In this document: one piece after another, positions 32,462 to 44,646 of the stretch | Numbering within the stretch: the first letter of the stretch is position 1 | Layout of the letters: every line of letters begins with the position of its first letter | Assembly: GCA_033398695.1 (NCBI GenBank) | Contig: CM065814.1 | Coordinates: 76,464,358 to 76,528,357, forward strand | DNA: 64,000 bases | Direction: 5' to 3' | Origin: Orobanche coerulescens | Lineage: Eukaryota > Streptophyta > Magnoliopsida > Lamiales > Orobanchaceae | Program-made: the position numbers and the translations under genes | Notes under the pieces: generated by a model | Seen by the model: only the letters and a program-made list of their open reading frames with translations | The model's database searches: none | What the model was told of the DNA's origin: nothing

Positions 32462-34046
32462 TATTTCTATGGTATTGTTTGAATACAACAACTTCAAGCA
32501 AACAAGTCATACATCTGAGAATCATATACTTACATTGTTGTTGTAATATTTGAGCTTATATTGTTAGTTTGAGTGTTTATACATTCACCATTATACACGA
32601 GAGGTAAAAGAAAAGATACGATTGGATTCGGTGTTATTAGGATCAAGTATCCGACATTATTAGAATCGCAATCGATATCTAAGTGAGGTTTATCTAGTAC
32701 CCATAGAAAGCTAGAGTGGTTGTTTCCTTATCCAATGGAAAAGGAAAAACGGTTTTACTCGGACCGATAGAAGACGAGCTTGTAACGGTAATCCCTCGAT
32801 CGATAGAAGAGAGGCGTAGAGGTTTTAATCTTAAGCCTAAGGAAAAAGATACATCGAGAGAGGACGTAGGCTTTGTTAATAGCCGAACCTCTATAAATCC
32901 TTGTGTGATTTATTTTCCGCAATTTATTTACGCTTCCGCACAAAACGGCGCAAATATCTAATTTCTATACCAACAAAGGCTTTGGGGACACATTTGCGTT
33001 AGAGTACATCTTTCCATCCTCAGACCGATGGACAGTCCGAGCGTACCATTCAGACGTTCGAGGATATTTTGCGCGCATATGCGCTAGACTGGAGTAGTGA
33101 TTGGGTGGAACATCTGTCCCTGACCGAGTTCACTTATAATAATAGCTGGCATGCGTCGATTAATATGGCACTGTGTGAGGCGTTTTATGTCCGACGATGT
33201 CAATCACCGATATGTTGGAATGAGCCGTCCGATTTTGTTGGCACCGAGCCGTATCTTGTGTTGGAAACTAGGAGGAAAGTTGAGTTGATTCGAGAGAGAA
33301 TGTTGACGGCTCAGAGTCGACAAAAGTCCTATGCGGATGTTAGGTGTCAACCCTTAGAGTTTGAGGTAGGGGATCATTTGTTGCTAAGAGTGTCTCCGTC
33401 GAAAGGAGTTTTTCGTTTTGGGACAAAGGGAAAGCTTAGTCCAAGGTATATTGGACCTTTCGAGATATTTGAGAGAGTTGGCGAGTTTGCTTACCATTTG
33501 GCATTACTCCAGTCGTTGAGCCATGTGCATAGTGTATTTCACAGTTTCTCAGTTGAGAAAGTATGTCCCAGACCCGACTCACGTTATCGATTTTGGGGAC
33601 GTGGAAATCGAGAAGGATGTTACGATTGAGGAGAGGCCAGTGAGAATTTTAGACCGTCGGGATAAACAGTTAAGGCAAAAAAACATTCCTTTGGTTAAGG
33701 TGTAATGGTCGAGACATGGAGTGGAGTGTAATATCCGGTATTTTTCCTTCCCTTGTATTTTCATTTTTGGTATATTTCTCGGTCATAGTGACCCTCATGT
33801 ATCTTTCAGTAAGTCCTTCCTGTCAATTGTTGAATTGTATTCTCGTTATTTTTCGTTGTTTCAACTTTCCTCACATGAGTTCGACTTTGTTAGATCACCA
33901 TTAATTTTTGGTGCCTCCAAAAATTATAAATCTTTGCAATATTATAGATCATCGAGTTAGCTTTCCAATGGTTCAAACGGTGAGTCAATCGGAGTCCGGA
34001 CGAGAGAGTTATGGTCGTTTGATTTTGGCGAGCACTCCCAGGAGCC

Positions 34047-34160
34047 TTTCGGCCGATAGGGGGGCCGATAGACTCTACTGCCGGCATTCTGTATGGGTAT
34101 CGGTTGGGCCTATCGGCCGATAGGCCGGCCGATAGGTTCTGCTGCGTTACCCTATAAATG
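34047..34160 (+). promoter_or_regulatory. U3 array of CCTATCGGCCGATAGG palindromes plus TATA box
   Basis: Sites at 34047 (TTTCGGCCGATAGG), 34062 (GGGCCGATAG), 34109-34124 (perfect CCTATCGGCCGATAGG) and 34123-34136 (GGCCGGCCGATAGG) lie directly before CCTATAAATG at 34151. The 3' LTR has the same array at 58888-58966 but lacks the last unit. Confidence 0.65.
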
Positions 34161-34789
34161 TGCTGTCTTGAGCGATCAGCTCATTTTTCTTCCCCATTTT
34201 ACACAAAGATCGCGAGAGAGAGACATAGAGGGAGAGAGAGTTCTTCATCCGGGGGTCGATTTTCATCATTTCTTTTCGGTTGTGAGGCTCGGATAATCAA
34301 TCTAACGCGTGTTCTACGGATCTTGACACTTGAATCACTCAAGGTAATATCTCTTGAAACCCTACCTTTTTGGATAATTGGGGATTTTGGGGTTTTGTCC
34401 GATTCTTTCCGTTTCGTTGATGGATTCATGATGAATATGATTATTCTTGTTGGTATTCTTAGTTTCCCTACGGATTCATGGTATATTTCGTGATTTTTAC
34501 GGAATCGAGAGGGTTCGGTTGTGGTCCGCCCTCGTTGTTGTTTGTATACGAATATACATGAATCATAGGCGGGTTTCCGGGAGTATTCCATTTCCATAAT
34601 CTTTTAGAAGTGGTTGTGATTGTGCTATTCAAATCGTTAGGTTCATTTCCGTCGGTTCCTTGCGGTCGTGTTCAACTCTTCCGTTCCGTTCGTGTCATCG
34701 TCTATTTAATCAAGGCAAGTATTTTTGGAAACCTTTAAGCTTAACATGAAATGGTGATGTATGTTATTTGTGTGTAACTCACCTTGTGT

Positions 34790-35035
34790 TGGCCCGACGG
34801 GGTCAAGGAGGGAAATCTATGCTGCCGCCCTGGATTTCACGAGTTTCGTACCGCTAGCCAACTCGTTAGGGTCCTTGCAAGGCCTCGAGTGAGAATGTAT
34901 GCTGCCGCCCTGTTCTCACGGCTTAGCGTGTGCGTGGTTTTGTTTTCCTGTAATTGTAGCCAACTCGGTAGGGTCCCTATGAGGCCTCGAGTGAGAATGT
35001 ATGCTGCCGCCCTGTTCTCAAGGCTAATTGTTTGA
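34790..35035 (+). repeat. Tandem units in the Tekay LTR
   Basis: Three related units of about 75-120 bp share (G/T)AGGGTCC, AAGGCCTCGAGTGAGAATG, TATGCTGCCGCCCTG and TTCTCACGG. The matching block in the 3' LTR is at 59620-59860. It is the opposite-strand counterpart of the tandem block in the element at 36383-44646. Confidence 0.75.
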
Positions 35036-35579
35036 CTGTTTATTTTCCGGAAAAAAGACATGTCTTGTTTTGGTTTTTGAAATGATATTGGTGCATGTAC
35101 TATGGAATGTGTAAGCGATTGGTTTGCCTTGATTACTTGTACTAGCGTAATTGCTAACCCCTCTGGGGACCCGTTTTGGGGAAATTCGTTTTATGAATTT
35201 CAGGTCAGGTTCATCGGGACGAGCGGGCGCTGGACCAGTACACGGATGATGGCCATGCGTGATGATTGTGCATAGGAGAAGTCTTAATGTCTTTTTGTCT
35301 TTTCATCTTTTATGGCTTTCGAACTAATAACTGTACTCGAGTACTTAGGAGTTCTTGTTCGTCCAGGTTGTATTGTTGTGTTTATGTTGTGTTGGATGAT
35401 GATGTTATATTGACCGGTTGAACCGGGTGGATTGTTCTGTTTTGCGTCTTTATGACGTGGTGTTATTTTATCGTTCCTGTGAGTCGTTGTGTATGATCTT
35501 TGTTTAGCTTTGGTGGGTCCCATATAGGGATTCACGGCGCTGTAATATACCTCGGATATCCGGGGGTTGTTACAGAAAA

Positions 35580-35597
35580 TGGTATCGGAGCTCTAGG
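35580..35597 (+). other. Primer-binding site (initiator tRNA-Met type)
   Basis: TGGTATCGGAGCTCTAGG begins 5 bp after the LTR. It fits the TGGTATCAGAGC consensus for initiator-Met priming with one change. Confidence 0.85.
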
Positions 35598-35812
35598 TTT
35601 ATGGATACCTAGGCTTGTTGGTTTATTGGGTCTTGTGGTGTTTGGTCTTGCACATCATCGTCACGCTGCCATGATTCCGGTACTACCAGTGTCCGTAAGC
35701 TTTCCTTCCTCTGTTCATTATTTCCTTGTATCGTACCTTTGATTCTCGACTTGTAATTGTTCTTCTCTCGTACTTACCCTCGTATGGCTTTTGCTACTTG
35801 TTTAACTCCAGC

Positions 35813-36382
35813 ATGGATGCTGGAAGAGGTCGTGGTCGCGGTCGTGGTCGTGGACGCGGCCGGGACGTGGGGCAGCCGGTGGGGCGGCCACGTCACAGTC
35901 TTCGGGAGCCGGCAGTACCGGCGACCGTCATAGCCATGCTTCTTCTCAGGAGCGTGCCGATCTTGGTATCGCGGCCGTAATGCAGCAAATGGTTAACCAG
36001 ATGGCGGCTATAGCCTGTGTGGTCAGAACCCCGATCAGGCCCATGCTAATCGGGGCGGAGCGGACCGTTGGCTTCAGGATGTCATCAAGATGCATCCTCC
36101 CCAGTTTTCGGGAGCTTCGGACCCGATCGGCTGGGAAGGGTGGATCAAGGAGATATCCAAAGTATTCACTGCTACCAACTGCCCCGAGGACCGTAAGGTC
36201 CCTATTGCTCAATATTTTCTCACAGGAGATGCTACGGATTGGTGGGAGGCCGTCGGTCCCAAAGATCATGTTGCTTCGTGGGCCGAGTTTCAGGAGTTGA
36301 TGGAGACTGAGTATTGTCCGTGGCCGGTCAGACAGGCTCGAGTGCATGCTTTCTACGATGCTCAACCACGGGATATCCCCGT
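35813..36382 (+). pseudogene. Tekay gag, N-terminal part
   Basis: ATG at 35813 starts MDAG followed by (RG)n and DVGQPVG, a typical Tekay gag opening. A frameshift near 35885 moves the reading to another frame, where the capsid domain is clear: MHPPQFSGASDPIGWEGW, FLTGDATDWWEAV, FQELMETEYCPW (36088-36330). The domain is cut at VHAFYDAQPRDIP by the element at 36383 and resumes at 44647. Gag forms the virus-like particle and binds element RNA. Confidence 0.88.
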
Positions 36383-39151
36383 TGTAACACCCCCAATCCA
36401 CTCAGGGATATTACACGCCGTAGACCCTCTCCTCGAGGATCTACCAGGCTGATAACTAAAATCAAACATCTAAACATCGCCTTTAAGGCTAAAATGACTC
36501 AGTAGACCGACTTGGTCTTTCAATAATAACATACAACTCATTCCCAACACATACCCACGCAGGGGTCAAAATAAAATAAACTCCCGTACAACGGGGAAAA
36601 GATACCGCAGCGGAAAAAGAAAATACAACTGGACCAATACGACATCAACGGAACCTCGTGTGATTAGTATCGTTCATCTTTCATCATCCTTCGTGCCGAC
36701 CCTGTGCTATGCTCCAAAACCTGAATGCAAAAATAGACATCCACCCCCCGAATACTCGGGGGTTAGCAAAACTCCACTGTTTTGCTAGTGCAAGTACAAG
36801 TGCAAAAATACGAGCCATACAATACAAGTTCCAAGAACAATAATAATCAGGAATCCTCAAAGATCCAAACGTAAAGAAAAGTACTTCCCGAGGCAAGAGT
36901 TTTGGGTAAACATTTCCAAAACCGAAAGATCGCAAATAAGGGAAACAATTTACAAAACAGTTTAAAATGCCATCGAGAGTTTTAATAGAAAACAATTTAG
37001 GATTATCAAATCCTAACCTTTCCAAAATCAACAGGGTCACAGCCCAAAGGTTTTGTTTTCGCAATTAGAAAACCAACAGCAATACACAAGGTTAAAACCC
37101 ATGTCACGTGTCTTCGGCGGACATAACATCAATACAATATAATCACCCAAGATACGTAAACCTTGGTCACCAAAAATACAACATCAACTCGTGAATCCAG
37201 GCTATACCATTGGATTCCCTTCGTGGCCCCGTCGGACCCTCCCAAGGTGAGTAGAATGCGTTTTGAAATCATATACACCAATTCGTGAAGTTTTACTAGT
37301 GAATGCTTGGCTATACCATTGGAATTCCCTCCGTGGCCCCGTCGAACCCTCCCGAGGTGAGCAAATACATTCACCAAACAAACAACCGCACTCGTGAATC
37401 CAGGGCTATACCATTGGAATTCCCTCCGTGATCCCGTCGGACCCTCCCGAGGTGAGCGAAATACATTCACACAATTAACATGTCACAACAAGGATATTCA
37501 TACAATCCACCAAAGGCAACAAACACAAAGCACGACATAATCGTCAAATCACAATGCACCAAAAATGAGATAATATATGCTCACACGCGTTATCAAGCGC
37601 AACATCAACACCAAACATATCCATAGGATTCACATAGTCACTTACAACCCACACAATTTACAAAACACACGCGTTTTGAAAGTGAGCCTTTAACGAGGCT
37701 AGTCGAATCTTTTGAAAAACCCGTTTCAAACAAACACACACACATACCAAGACGATCACCAATCATCATATCCACAAAACAAGAAATGTATGGACAAGGT
37801 ACTTGCCTCGAATAATTAGACGATGACACGAACGGAACAGAAGAGTTGAACACGACCGCAAGGAACCGGCGGAAATGAACCTAACGATTCGAATAGCACA
37901 ATCACAACCACTTCTAAACGATTACGGAAATGGAATACACCCGGAAACCCGCCTACGATTCATGTATATTCGCACAAAAATAACAACGAGGGCGGACCAC
38001 AACCAAACCCTCTCGATTCCGTAAAAATCACGAAATATACCATGAATCCGTAGGGAAACTAAGAATACCAACAAGAATAATCATATTCATCAAGAATCCA
38101 TCAACAAAACGGAAAGAATCGGACAAAACCCCAAAATCCCCAATTATCCAAAAAGGTAGGGTTTCAAGAGATATTACCTGGAGTGATTCAAGTATTAAGA
38201 TCCGTAGAACACGCGTTAGATTGTTTATCCGAGCCTCACAACCGAAAAGAAATGATGAAAATCGACCCCCGGATGAAGAACTCTCTCCCTCTATATCTCC
38301 TCTCTCGCGGCGCAGTGGAAAAATGGGAAAGAAATGAGCTTCACGCTCAAAACAACGCATTTAAAGTGTAACACAGCAGGACCTATCGGCCGGCCTATCG
38401 GCCGATAGGCCCAACCGATAGCCATACTGAATGTAGGCAGTAGAGTCTATCGACCCCCCTATCGGCCGAAAGGCTCCTGGAAGTGCTCGGCCAAAAACTG
38501 AAACGACCATAACTCTCTCGTCCGGACTCCGATTGACTCACCGTTTGAACCATTGGAAAGCTAACTCGATGTTCTATAATATTGCAAAGATTTATAATTT
38601 TTGGAGTCATCAAAAATTAATGGTGATCTAACAAAGACGAACTCATACTTAGAAAAGTCGTTTAGTAATCCTGAATTCAACAAAACGACACCGAAACCCG
38701 AACATGAATACGAACCGAAGATACGGTTACGAAGTACTCACAAAGACGAATCTAAGAGCTAGTAGGACACACGATTCCGACCACCCGAAGGCTCGGAATT
38801 CAACAACGGAAGTAATTACCCAAAACTTTGGGAAATTACGAAAATGGCCCAAAACGTCCGAAAATCACGATACGCGATCGAAACACCAAACCAAAGCTCG
38901 CAACATGAATAATAACATTAAATGAACTTACGAGAAACTCAAACGCAGCTGGACGAGATTCGCAAGAATCGAGCTCAAGTGCGAAAAGTCGCTAAAAAGC
39001 ACGGAACTCAACAAAACAACACCGAAACGAACTCGGATGACAAAAAGTGAAGAATTAATCATTCTCGAAATGACGAAATGGTCATGAGCGAGTCGTCAAA
39101 ACGGACTTCCGCCGAAAAAGAAAATTACCGAAATTAAATTGCGGATATTAC
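36383..39151 (-). mobile_element. LTR of the 36383-44646 element (left copy)
   Basis: Contains the hairpin CCCCCGAATACTCGGGGG (36745-36762), a three-unit tandem block (37185-37460), and CCTATCGGCCGATAGG (38394-38409) next to a TATA-like CGCATTTAAAGTG (minus). In minus orientation it is the 3' LTR. Confidence 0.88.
37185..37465. repeat. Three-unit tandem block in LTR
   Basis: Units share CTCGTGAATCCAG, GGCTATACCATTGGA, TTCCCTCCGTG, CCCCGTCGGACCCTCCCGAGG and TGAG. The second LTR has the same block at 42690-42965. The core CCCGTCGGACC is shared with the LTRs at 7067 and 45755. Confidence 0.8.
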
Positions 39152-41884
39152 ATTCTACCCTCCTTAAAAGAAGTTTCGTCCGAAACTTAAAACAAGTAGG
39201 GGAAGCAATATACCCGCCAGAAAACTCGGCGAGATACGCAAAACCGAAAACTCGCGCCCGACGGCGAAACGCCGCAAGAAACGCAAAGAGACATACGGCG
39301 TGAAAACACGCTCCACGGCGACCAATACCACGTCGCCGTTAGGAACATACTAAAGTCAACAAGTGACAAGCGTCAACAAGCAGATAGTATAATCCATCGA
39401 TTATCCAGACAATCACAAAACACAACGAACGAAAATCAACAGGATTGACCCACCCAACGGTACATCAATCAAAACGTGGCGGCCGAACAAATACGAATTC
39501 CACCGCCCAAGGGTTGGAAGATTGAAAACGAGACTAACTTCCCGAACTTAAGGGAATTTGAAGGAGTCTCGAATGTTCAACAATCACGAAACGAGATCAA
39601 CAAAAGCTCAACAATCAAACGATCGAACCACAAAGATCGAGACAACAAAAATCGAACGATCATGTTCGAATCACAAAGAACAATAAAGTTCAAACAACAA
39701 CTCCCGGGACGATCTGGTGAGAACTACAAGACATGCATTGCCGAAGATCCACAGAAAGGGAATAACGATTGAAAAGTCACAACGACAACGAGTTATTCCG
39801 AAATAACACCACACTCGTTCGATCAACAAAAGCAAGGAGCAGGCAAGCTCGAAATGTCAACGAACATAAATGAGTCGACAGTCGAAAACACAAGAGTTCC
39901 AAAGCCGATCCACTTCGAATAAAAGAACTTGTAGAACCAGATGATGTCACTCCCAAACAAGGTTCACAAGAATCGAATCGAACTCAAAAAAATCACGCGA
40001 TAACAGATTGACCCAAAACAAGATCACGGCTCGTTCGAGCAGCGAAACCGAAATCTGAGAACAAGTTCGAAAGTATCAACGAACACGAGCGAGTCGATAG
40101 ACTCGAGAAAGAGAAAATGCAGAGTCTAAAAACAACACGGGTACTACATTCGACCTCTTATAAAAGAAGGTCGCCCCGCAACTCGCAATGAAATCAAGGT
40201 GACGGCACAACAAGCAACCGATGAAACATCCTTCAAAGGCCTCTCAAAGCCGATTCCGATGATCTTTGAAGCGCGAACTTCGAAAGTCTCGGTAGCTAAT
40301 TCGCAAAACGGAATTCGGTGTCCTCGAGTCCACACTTGAAATGTGTTACCGACGAGAAGGACAGTTTACACGTGCATGCCGGCACATCACGGTTGAAACG
40401 CGTCTCGGCTCGGCATACCGAAAATACAAATGCTAGATACAATGGGGCACAACGTCGCAAAATAACATAGCGGAGATGCCAACTCGGACAACAAAGAATC
40501 ATAACACATACTATATACAACGATTACCATCATAAAGTAATACACACACAAACACTATAGCAGCGGTATCGTTCGGCGACCTCGACGGCCCGAACGATAA
40601 CCGGACATAATTTCAACCATCATGAAACAATCACACATGTACACAAACGTACAAACTCAAGCTTCAACACTCACACCCGTGCGACAACACGCAAATCACC
40701 ACGAGGCGACAAACAAGTAAATACCAGTTCATACCTCTCACAGAGGACTAGTACAACAAATGCGTGGCAACGCCTCGACGTTCATGCCACCATTTCGATC
40801 ACAATTCAAGTTAACACCGTAACAAAAGTTCGAAAACCATACACGCATTTCCGGTCCGCAAACAGAATGATAGGTTTTAAAAACAAAAACCACCTTTGAA
40901 GACAGTTTGGAAACACCAATTGATCTTGAGTATCATTTTACAAAAAGTTGAACAAACATCATTTTCGAGACTTTGAAAATCATCTTGCGTTTGAACAAAA
41001 ATGAGGACACCTTCTCGTAGTGAAAAACTTTCAAAAATATTCGACCCTAGGGTCTAAGCAACTGCATTTGAAAATATCTCAAAAATATTTTTGGTCCTCA
41101 ACCGGAAATTTTTTTGAAATGTATTGCGGCATTAGAAAACACCTTGAAAACACCGCCAGAAAATAATTCGTTTTAAAAGTACGTCTCGAATTTTAATTTT
41201 CTAAGACACTCAAGGTTTTCAAAATAATTCAATGGGCTAGAATGCCCAAAAATTTCAGGTAATTACAAGGAACAATATAGCGCCGTGGGTCCCGCGCCGG
41301 AACCCACCAGGCTAAAAACCATTCACAAAAACGCCAAAAAGGCCGATGACGGTAATATTTCAAAAACTCATAAAATCCATTTACAAAATACTAAATACCG
41401 TCATAAGAATTTCGCCAAAATGATCAAGGCCATAATGCCAAAAACTCGGTTAATGGAATCAATTTTCGAAATAAAACTCAGTCGGTAAAATACCGAAAAT
41501 CATTACAAAGGAACTCACGCAGCGGATAAAAGGAATAAAGTCAAACATGCACAATCCATCAACACTACTCCTCATATGAACGAAGTATTAGAGTCGAGTA
41601 ACCACATATCACGAAATCAAAATTCATAAAAGAATTCCGTCGCTTAACAAATAATCATAAAAAAAATAGCTCGTGTCACACGAGGCACAACACAAAGAAG
41701 GGAGACTTACAGCCACAGGTCGCACGAAGATGATGATCGCCCCACGATACTAATCACGACCAACAAACTCATACGACGCGTCGCGACACGACTCAGTCAG
41801 ATAAAATCCGACGAGACAAAAACTCGATAGACACCACTGACCCGACAGCCTAGGTTTCCACAACCTAAGCTCCGATACCATTTA
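39152..41884. other. Interior of the 36383-44646 element, non-coding
   Basis: No gag or pol motif occurs in any frame; open frames are short and have no known motifs. Near 41260-41500 it resembles the start of the LTR at 45755 (CAATATAGCGCCGTGGGTCCC, then GGAACCCACCAGGCTAAAAA and a TTTACAAAATACTAAATACCG stretch), so an old LTR piece appears to have been captured inside. PPT side: AAGTTTCGTCCGAAACTT at 39170-39187. PBS side: GCTCCGATACCA at 41869-41880. Confidence 0.7.
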
Positions 41885-44646
41885 TGTAACACCCCAATCC
41901 ACTCGGGGATATTACACGCAGTAGACCCTCTCCTCGAGGATCTACCAGCCTGATAACTAAAATCAAACAGCTCAACATCGCCTTTAAGGCTAAAATGACT
42001 CATTAGACCGACTTGGACTTTCAATAATAACATACAAATCATTCCCAACACATACCCACGCGGGGTCAAAATAAAATAAACTCCCGTACAACGGGGAAAA
42101 GATACCGCAGCGGAAAAAGAAAATACAACTGGACCAATACGACATCAACGGAACCTCGTGTGATTAGTATCGTTCATCTTTCATCATCCTTCGTGCCGAC
42201 CCTGTGCTATGCTCCAAAACCTGAATGCAAAAATAGACATCCACCCCCCGAATACTCGGGGGTTAGCAAACTCCACTGTTTTGCTAGTGCAAGTACAAGT
42301 GCAAAAATACGAGCCATACAATACAAGTTCCAAGAACAATAATAATCAGGAATCCTCAAAGATCCAAACGTAAAGAAAAGTACTTCCCGAGGCAAGAGTT
42401 TTGGGTAAACATTTCCAAAACCGAAAGATCGCAAATAAGGGAAACAATTTACAAAACAGTTTAAAATGCCATCGAGAGTTTTAATAGAAAACAATTTAGG
42501 ATTATCAAATCCTAATCTTTCCAAAATCAACAGTGGTCACAATCCAAAGGTTTTGTTTTCGCAATTAGAAAACCAACGAATACACAAGGTTAAAACCCAT
42601 GTCACGTGTCTTCGGCGGACATAACATCAATACAATAAAATAACCCAAGATACCAAAAACTTGGGCACCAAAATTACAAAATCAACACGTGAATCCGTGG
42701 CTATACCATTGGATTCCCTTCGTGGCCCCGTCGGACCCTCCCAAGGTGAGTAGAATGCGTTTCGAAATCATATACACCAATTCGTGAAGTTTTACTCGTG
42801 AATCCGTGGCTATACCATTGGAATTCCCTCCGTGGCCCCGTCGAACCCTCCCGAGGTGAGCAAAAAAATTAACCAAACAAACAACGGCACTCGTTAATCC
42901 GTGGCTATACCATTGGAATTCCCTCCGTGATCCCGTCGGACCCTCCCGAGGTGAGCGAAATACATTCACACAATTAACATGTCACAACAAGGATATTCAT
43001 ACAATCCACCAAAGGCAACAAACACAAAGCACGACATAATCGTCAAATCACAATGCACCAAAAATGAGATAATATATGCTCACACGCGTTATCAAGCGCA
43101 ACATCAACACCAAACATATCCATAGGATTCACATAGTCACTTACAACCCACACAATTTACAAAACACACGCGTTTTGAAAGTGAGCCTTTAACGAGGCTA
43201 GTCGAATCTTTTGAAAAACCCGTTTCAAACAAACACACACACATACCAAGACGATCACCAATCATCATATCCACAAAACAAGAAATGTATGGACAAGGTA
43301 CTTGCCTCGAATAATTAGACGATGACACGAACGGAACGGAAGAGTTGAACACGACCGCAAGGAACCGGCGGAAATGAACCTAACGATTCGAATAGCACAA
43401 TCACAACCACTTCTAAACGATTACGGAAATGGAATACACCCGGAAACCCGCCTACGATTCATGTATATTCGCACAAAAATAACAACGAGGGCGGACCACA
43501 ACCAAACCCTCTCGATTCCGTAAAAATCACGAAATATACCATGAATCCGTAGGGAAACTAAGAATACCAACAAGAATAATCATATTCATCAAGAATCCAT
43601 CAACAAAACGGAAAGAATCGGACAAAACCCCAAAATCCCCAATTATCCAAAAAGGTAGGGTTTCAAGAGATATTACAGAGTGATTCAAGTATTAAGATCC
43701 GTAGAACACGCGTTAGATTGTTTATCCGAGCCTCACAACCGAAAAGAAATGATGAAAATCGACCCCGGATGAAGAACTCTCTCCCTCTATATCTCCTCTC
43801 TCGCGGCGCGATGGAAAATGGGAAAGAAATGAGCTTCACGCTCAAAACAACGCATTTAAAGTGTAACACCAGACCTATCGGCCGGCCTATCGGCCGATAG
43901 GCCCAACCGATAGCCATACATCGAATGTAGGCGTGAGAGTCTATCGACCCCCTATCGGCCGAAAGGCTCTGGAAGTGCTCGCCAAAATCAAACGACCATA
44001 ACTCTCTCGTCCGACTCGATTGACTCACCGTTTGAACCATTGGAAAGCTAACTCGATGTTCTATAATATTGCAAAGATTTATAATTTTGGAGTCATCAAA
44101 AATTAATGGTGATCTAACAAAGACGAACTCATACTTAGAAAAGTCGTTTAGTAATCCCGAATTCAACAAAACGACACCAAACCCGAACCTGAATACGAAC
44201 CGAAGATACGGTTACGAAGTACTCACAAAGACGAATCTAAGAGCTAGTAGGACACACGATTCCGACCACCCGAAGGCTCGGAATTCAACAACGGAAGTAA
44301 TTACCCAAAACTTTGGGAAATTACGAAAATGGCCCAAAACGTCCGAAAATCACGATACGCGATCGAAACACCAAACCAAAGCTCGCAACATGAATAATAA
44401 CATTAAATGAACTTACGAGAAACTCGAAACGACAGTTTCGGACGAGATTCGCAAGAATCGAGCTCAAGTGCGGAAAAGTCGCTAAAAAGCACGGAACTCA
44501 ACAAAACAACACCGAAACGAACTCGGATGACAAAAAGTGAAGAATTAATCATTCTCGAAATGACGAAATGGTCATGAGCGAGTCGTCAAAACGGACTTCC
44601 GCCGAAAAAAAGAAAATTACCGAAATTCGAAATTGCGGATATTACA
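41885..44646 (-). mobile_element. LTR of the 36383-44646 element (right copy)
   Basis: In minus orientation this is the 5' LTR, with the primer-binding site just inside at 41869-41880. It is nearly identical to the left copy, with clustered small differences (for example near 43870-44000 and 44428). Confidence 0.88.

Larger units (their letters stand above)
30340..32975 (+). mobile_element. Internally deleted SIRE-like copia element
   Basis: The 2636-bp insertion starts TGTTGGAATATTTACTCC and ends TTCTATACCAACA, and is flanked by AAGGC (30335-30339, 32976-32980). Its 5' LTR is only about 420 bp, lacking the promoter-distal part, and runs straight into the middle of gag. Its 3' LTR picks up, after gag, inside LTR sequence near 31945 and continues about 1.03 kb to the end. 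So two deletions removed the end of the 5' LTR with the PBS and gag start, and the pol region with the start of the 3' LTR. The joins occur at GCTAA(C/T)GAGGAGTAATC. It inserted in the Tekay integrase. Confidence 0.88.
29691..33721 (+). pseudogene. Tekay-type integrase and chromodomain half, interrupted
   Basis: Just past the Athila part the frame becomes [16 protein letters not shown], then a Tekay linker ([16 protein letters not shown]) and an HHCC module (REAHASPYSVHPGSS...AKCLTCQQVK). Next come the first Asp in SMDFVTNLPRT and the second in IISDRHGRFVS. At AHKA the copia element (30340-32975) intervenes. The frame resumes with LGTHLR, a stop, then FHPQTDGQSERTIQTFED with the catalytic Glu, a NNSWHASI region, and a GPFEIFERVGEFAYHLAL C-terminal domain (to about 33560). 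The chromodomain starts (KVxWSRHGVE) and is cut at 33726 by the inserted Tekay element, ending at 60389-60450. Stops and shifts make it dead. Confidence 0.88.
33727..35574 (+). mobile_element. 5' LTR of the Tekay element
   Basis: It contains a palindrome array (34047-34136), a CCTATAAATG TATA box (34151-34160), tandem units at 34790-35030, and the hairpin-like block TAACCCCTCTGGGG (35155-35170). It ends GGATATCCGGGGGTTGTTACA. Confidence 0.9.
36383..44646 (-). mobile_element. Non-coding long-LTR element (LARD), 8.26 kb
   Basis: LTRs at 36383-39151 (2769 bp) and 41885-44646 (2762 bp) read, on the minus strand, TGTAATATCC...GGGTGTTACA. The insertion is flanked by CCCGT (36378-36382, 44647-44651) in the host gag. 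The 2733-bp interior has no protein-coding frame. A primer-binding site TGGTATCGGAGC sits by one LTR (41869-41880, minus) and a polypurine tract by the other. About 700 bp of the LTR (37850-38610) matches the LTR of its host Tekay element (33960-34700) at high identity, so that family is the likely helper. LTR identity is high, implying recent insertion. Confidence 0.9.

Noticed and set aside
35813..35980. RGRGRG-rich start as a host RGG RNA-binding protein
   Set aside because: The frame-shifted continuation is a clear Tekay gag and it follows an LTR and PBS.
39476..39772. Coding sequence inside the first non-coding element
   Set aside because: Low-complexity Asn/Arg/Lys-rich translation without gag or pol motifs.
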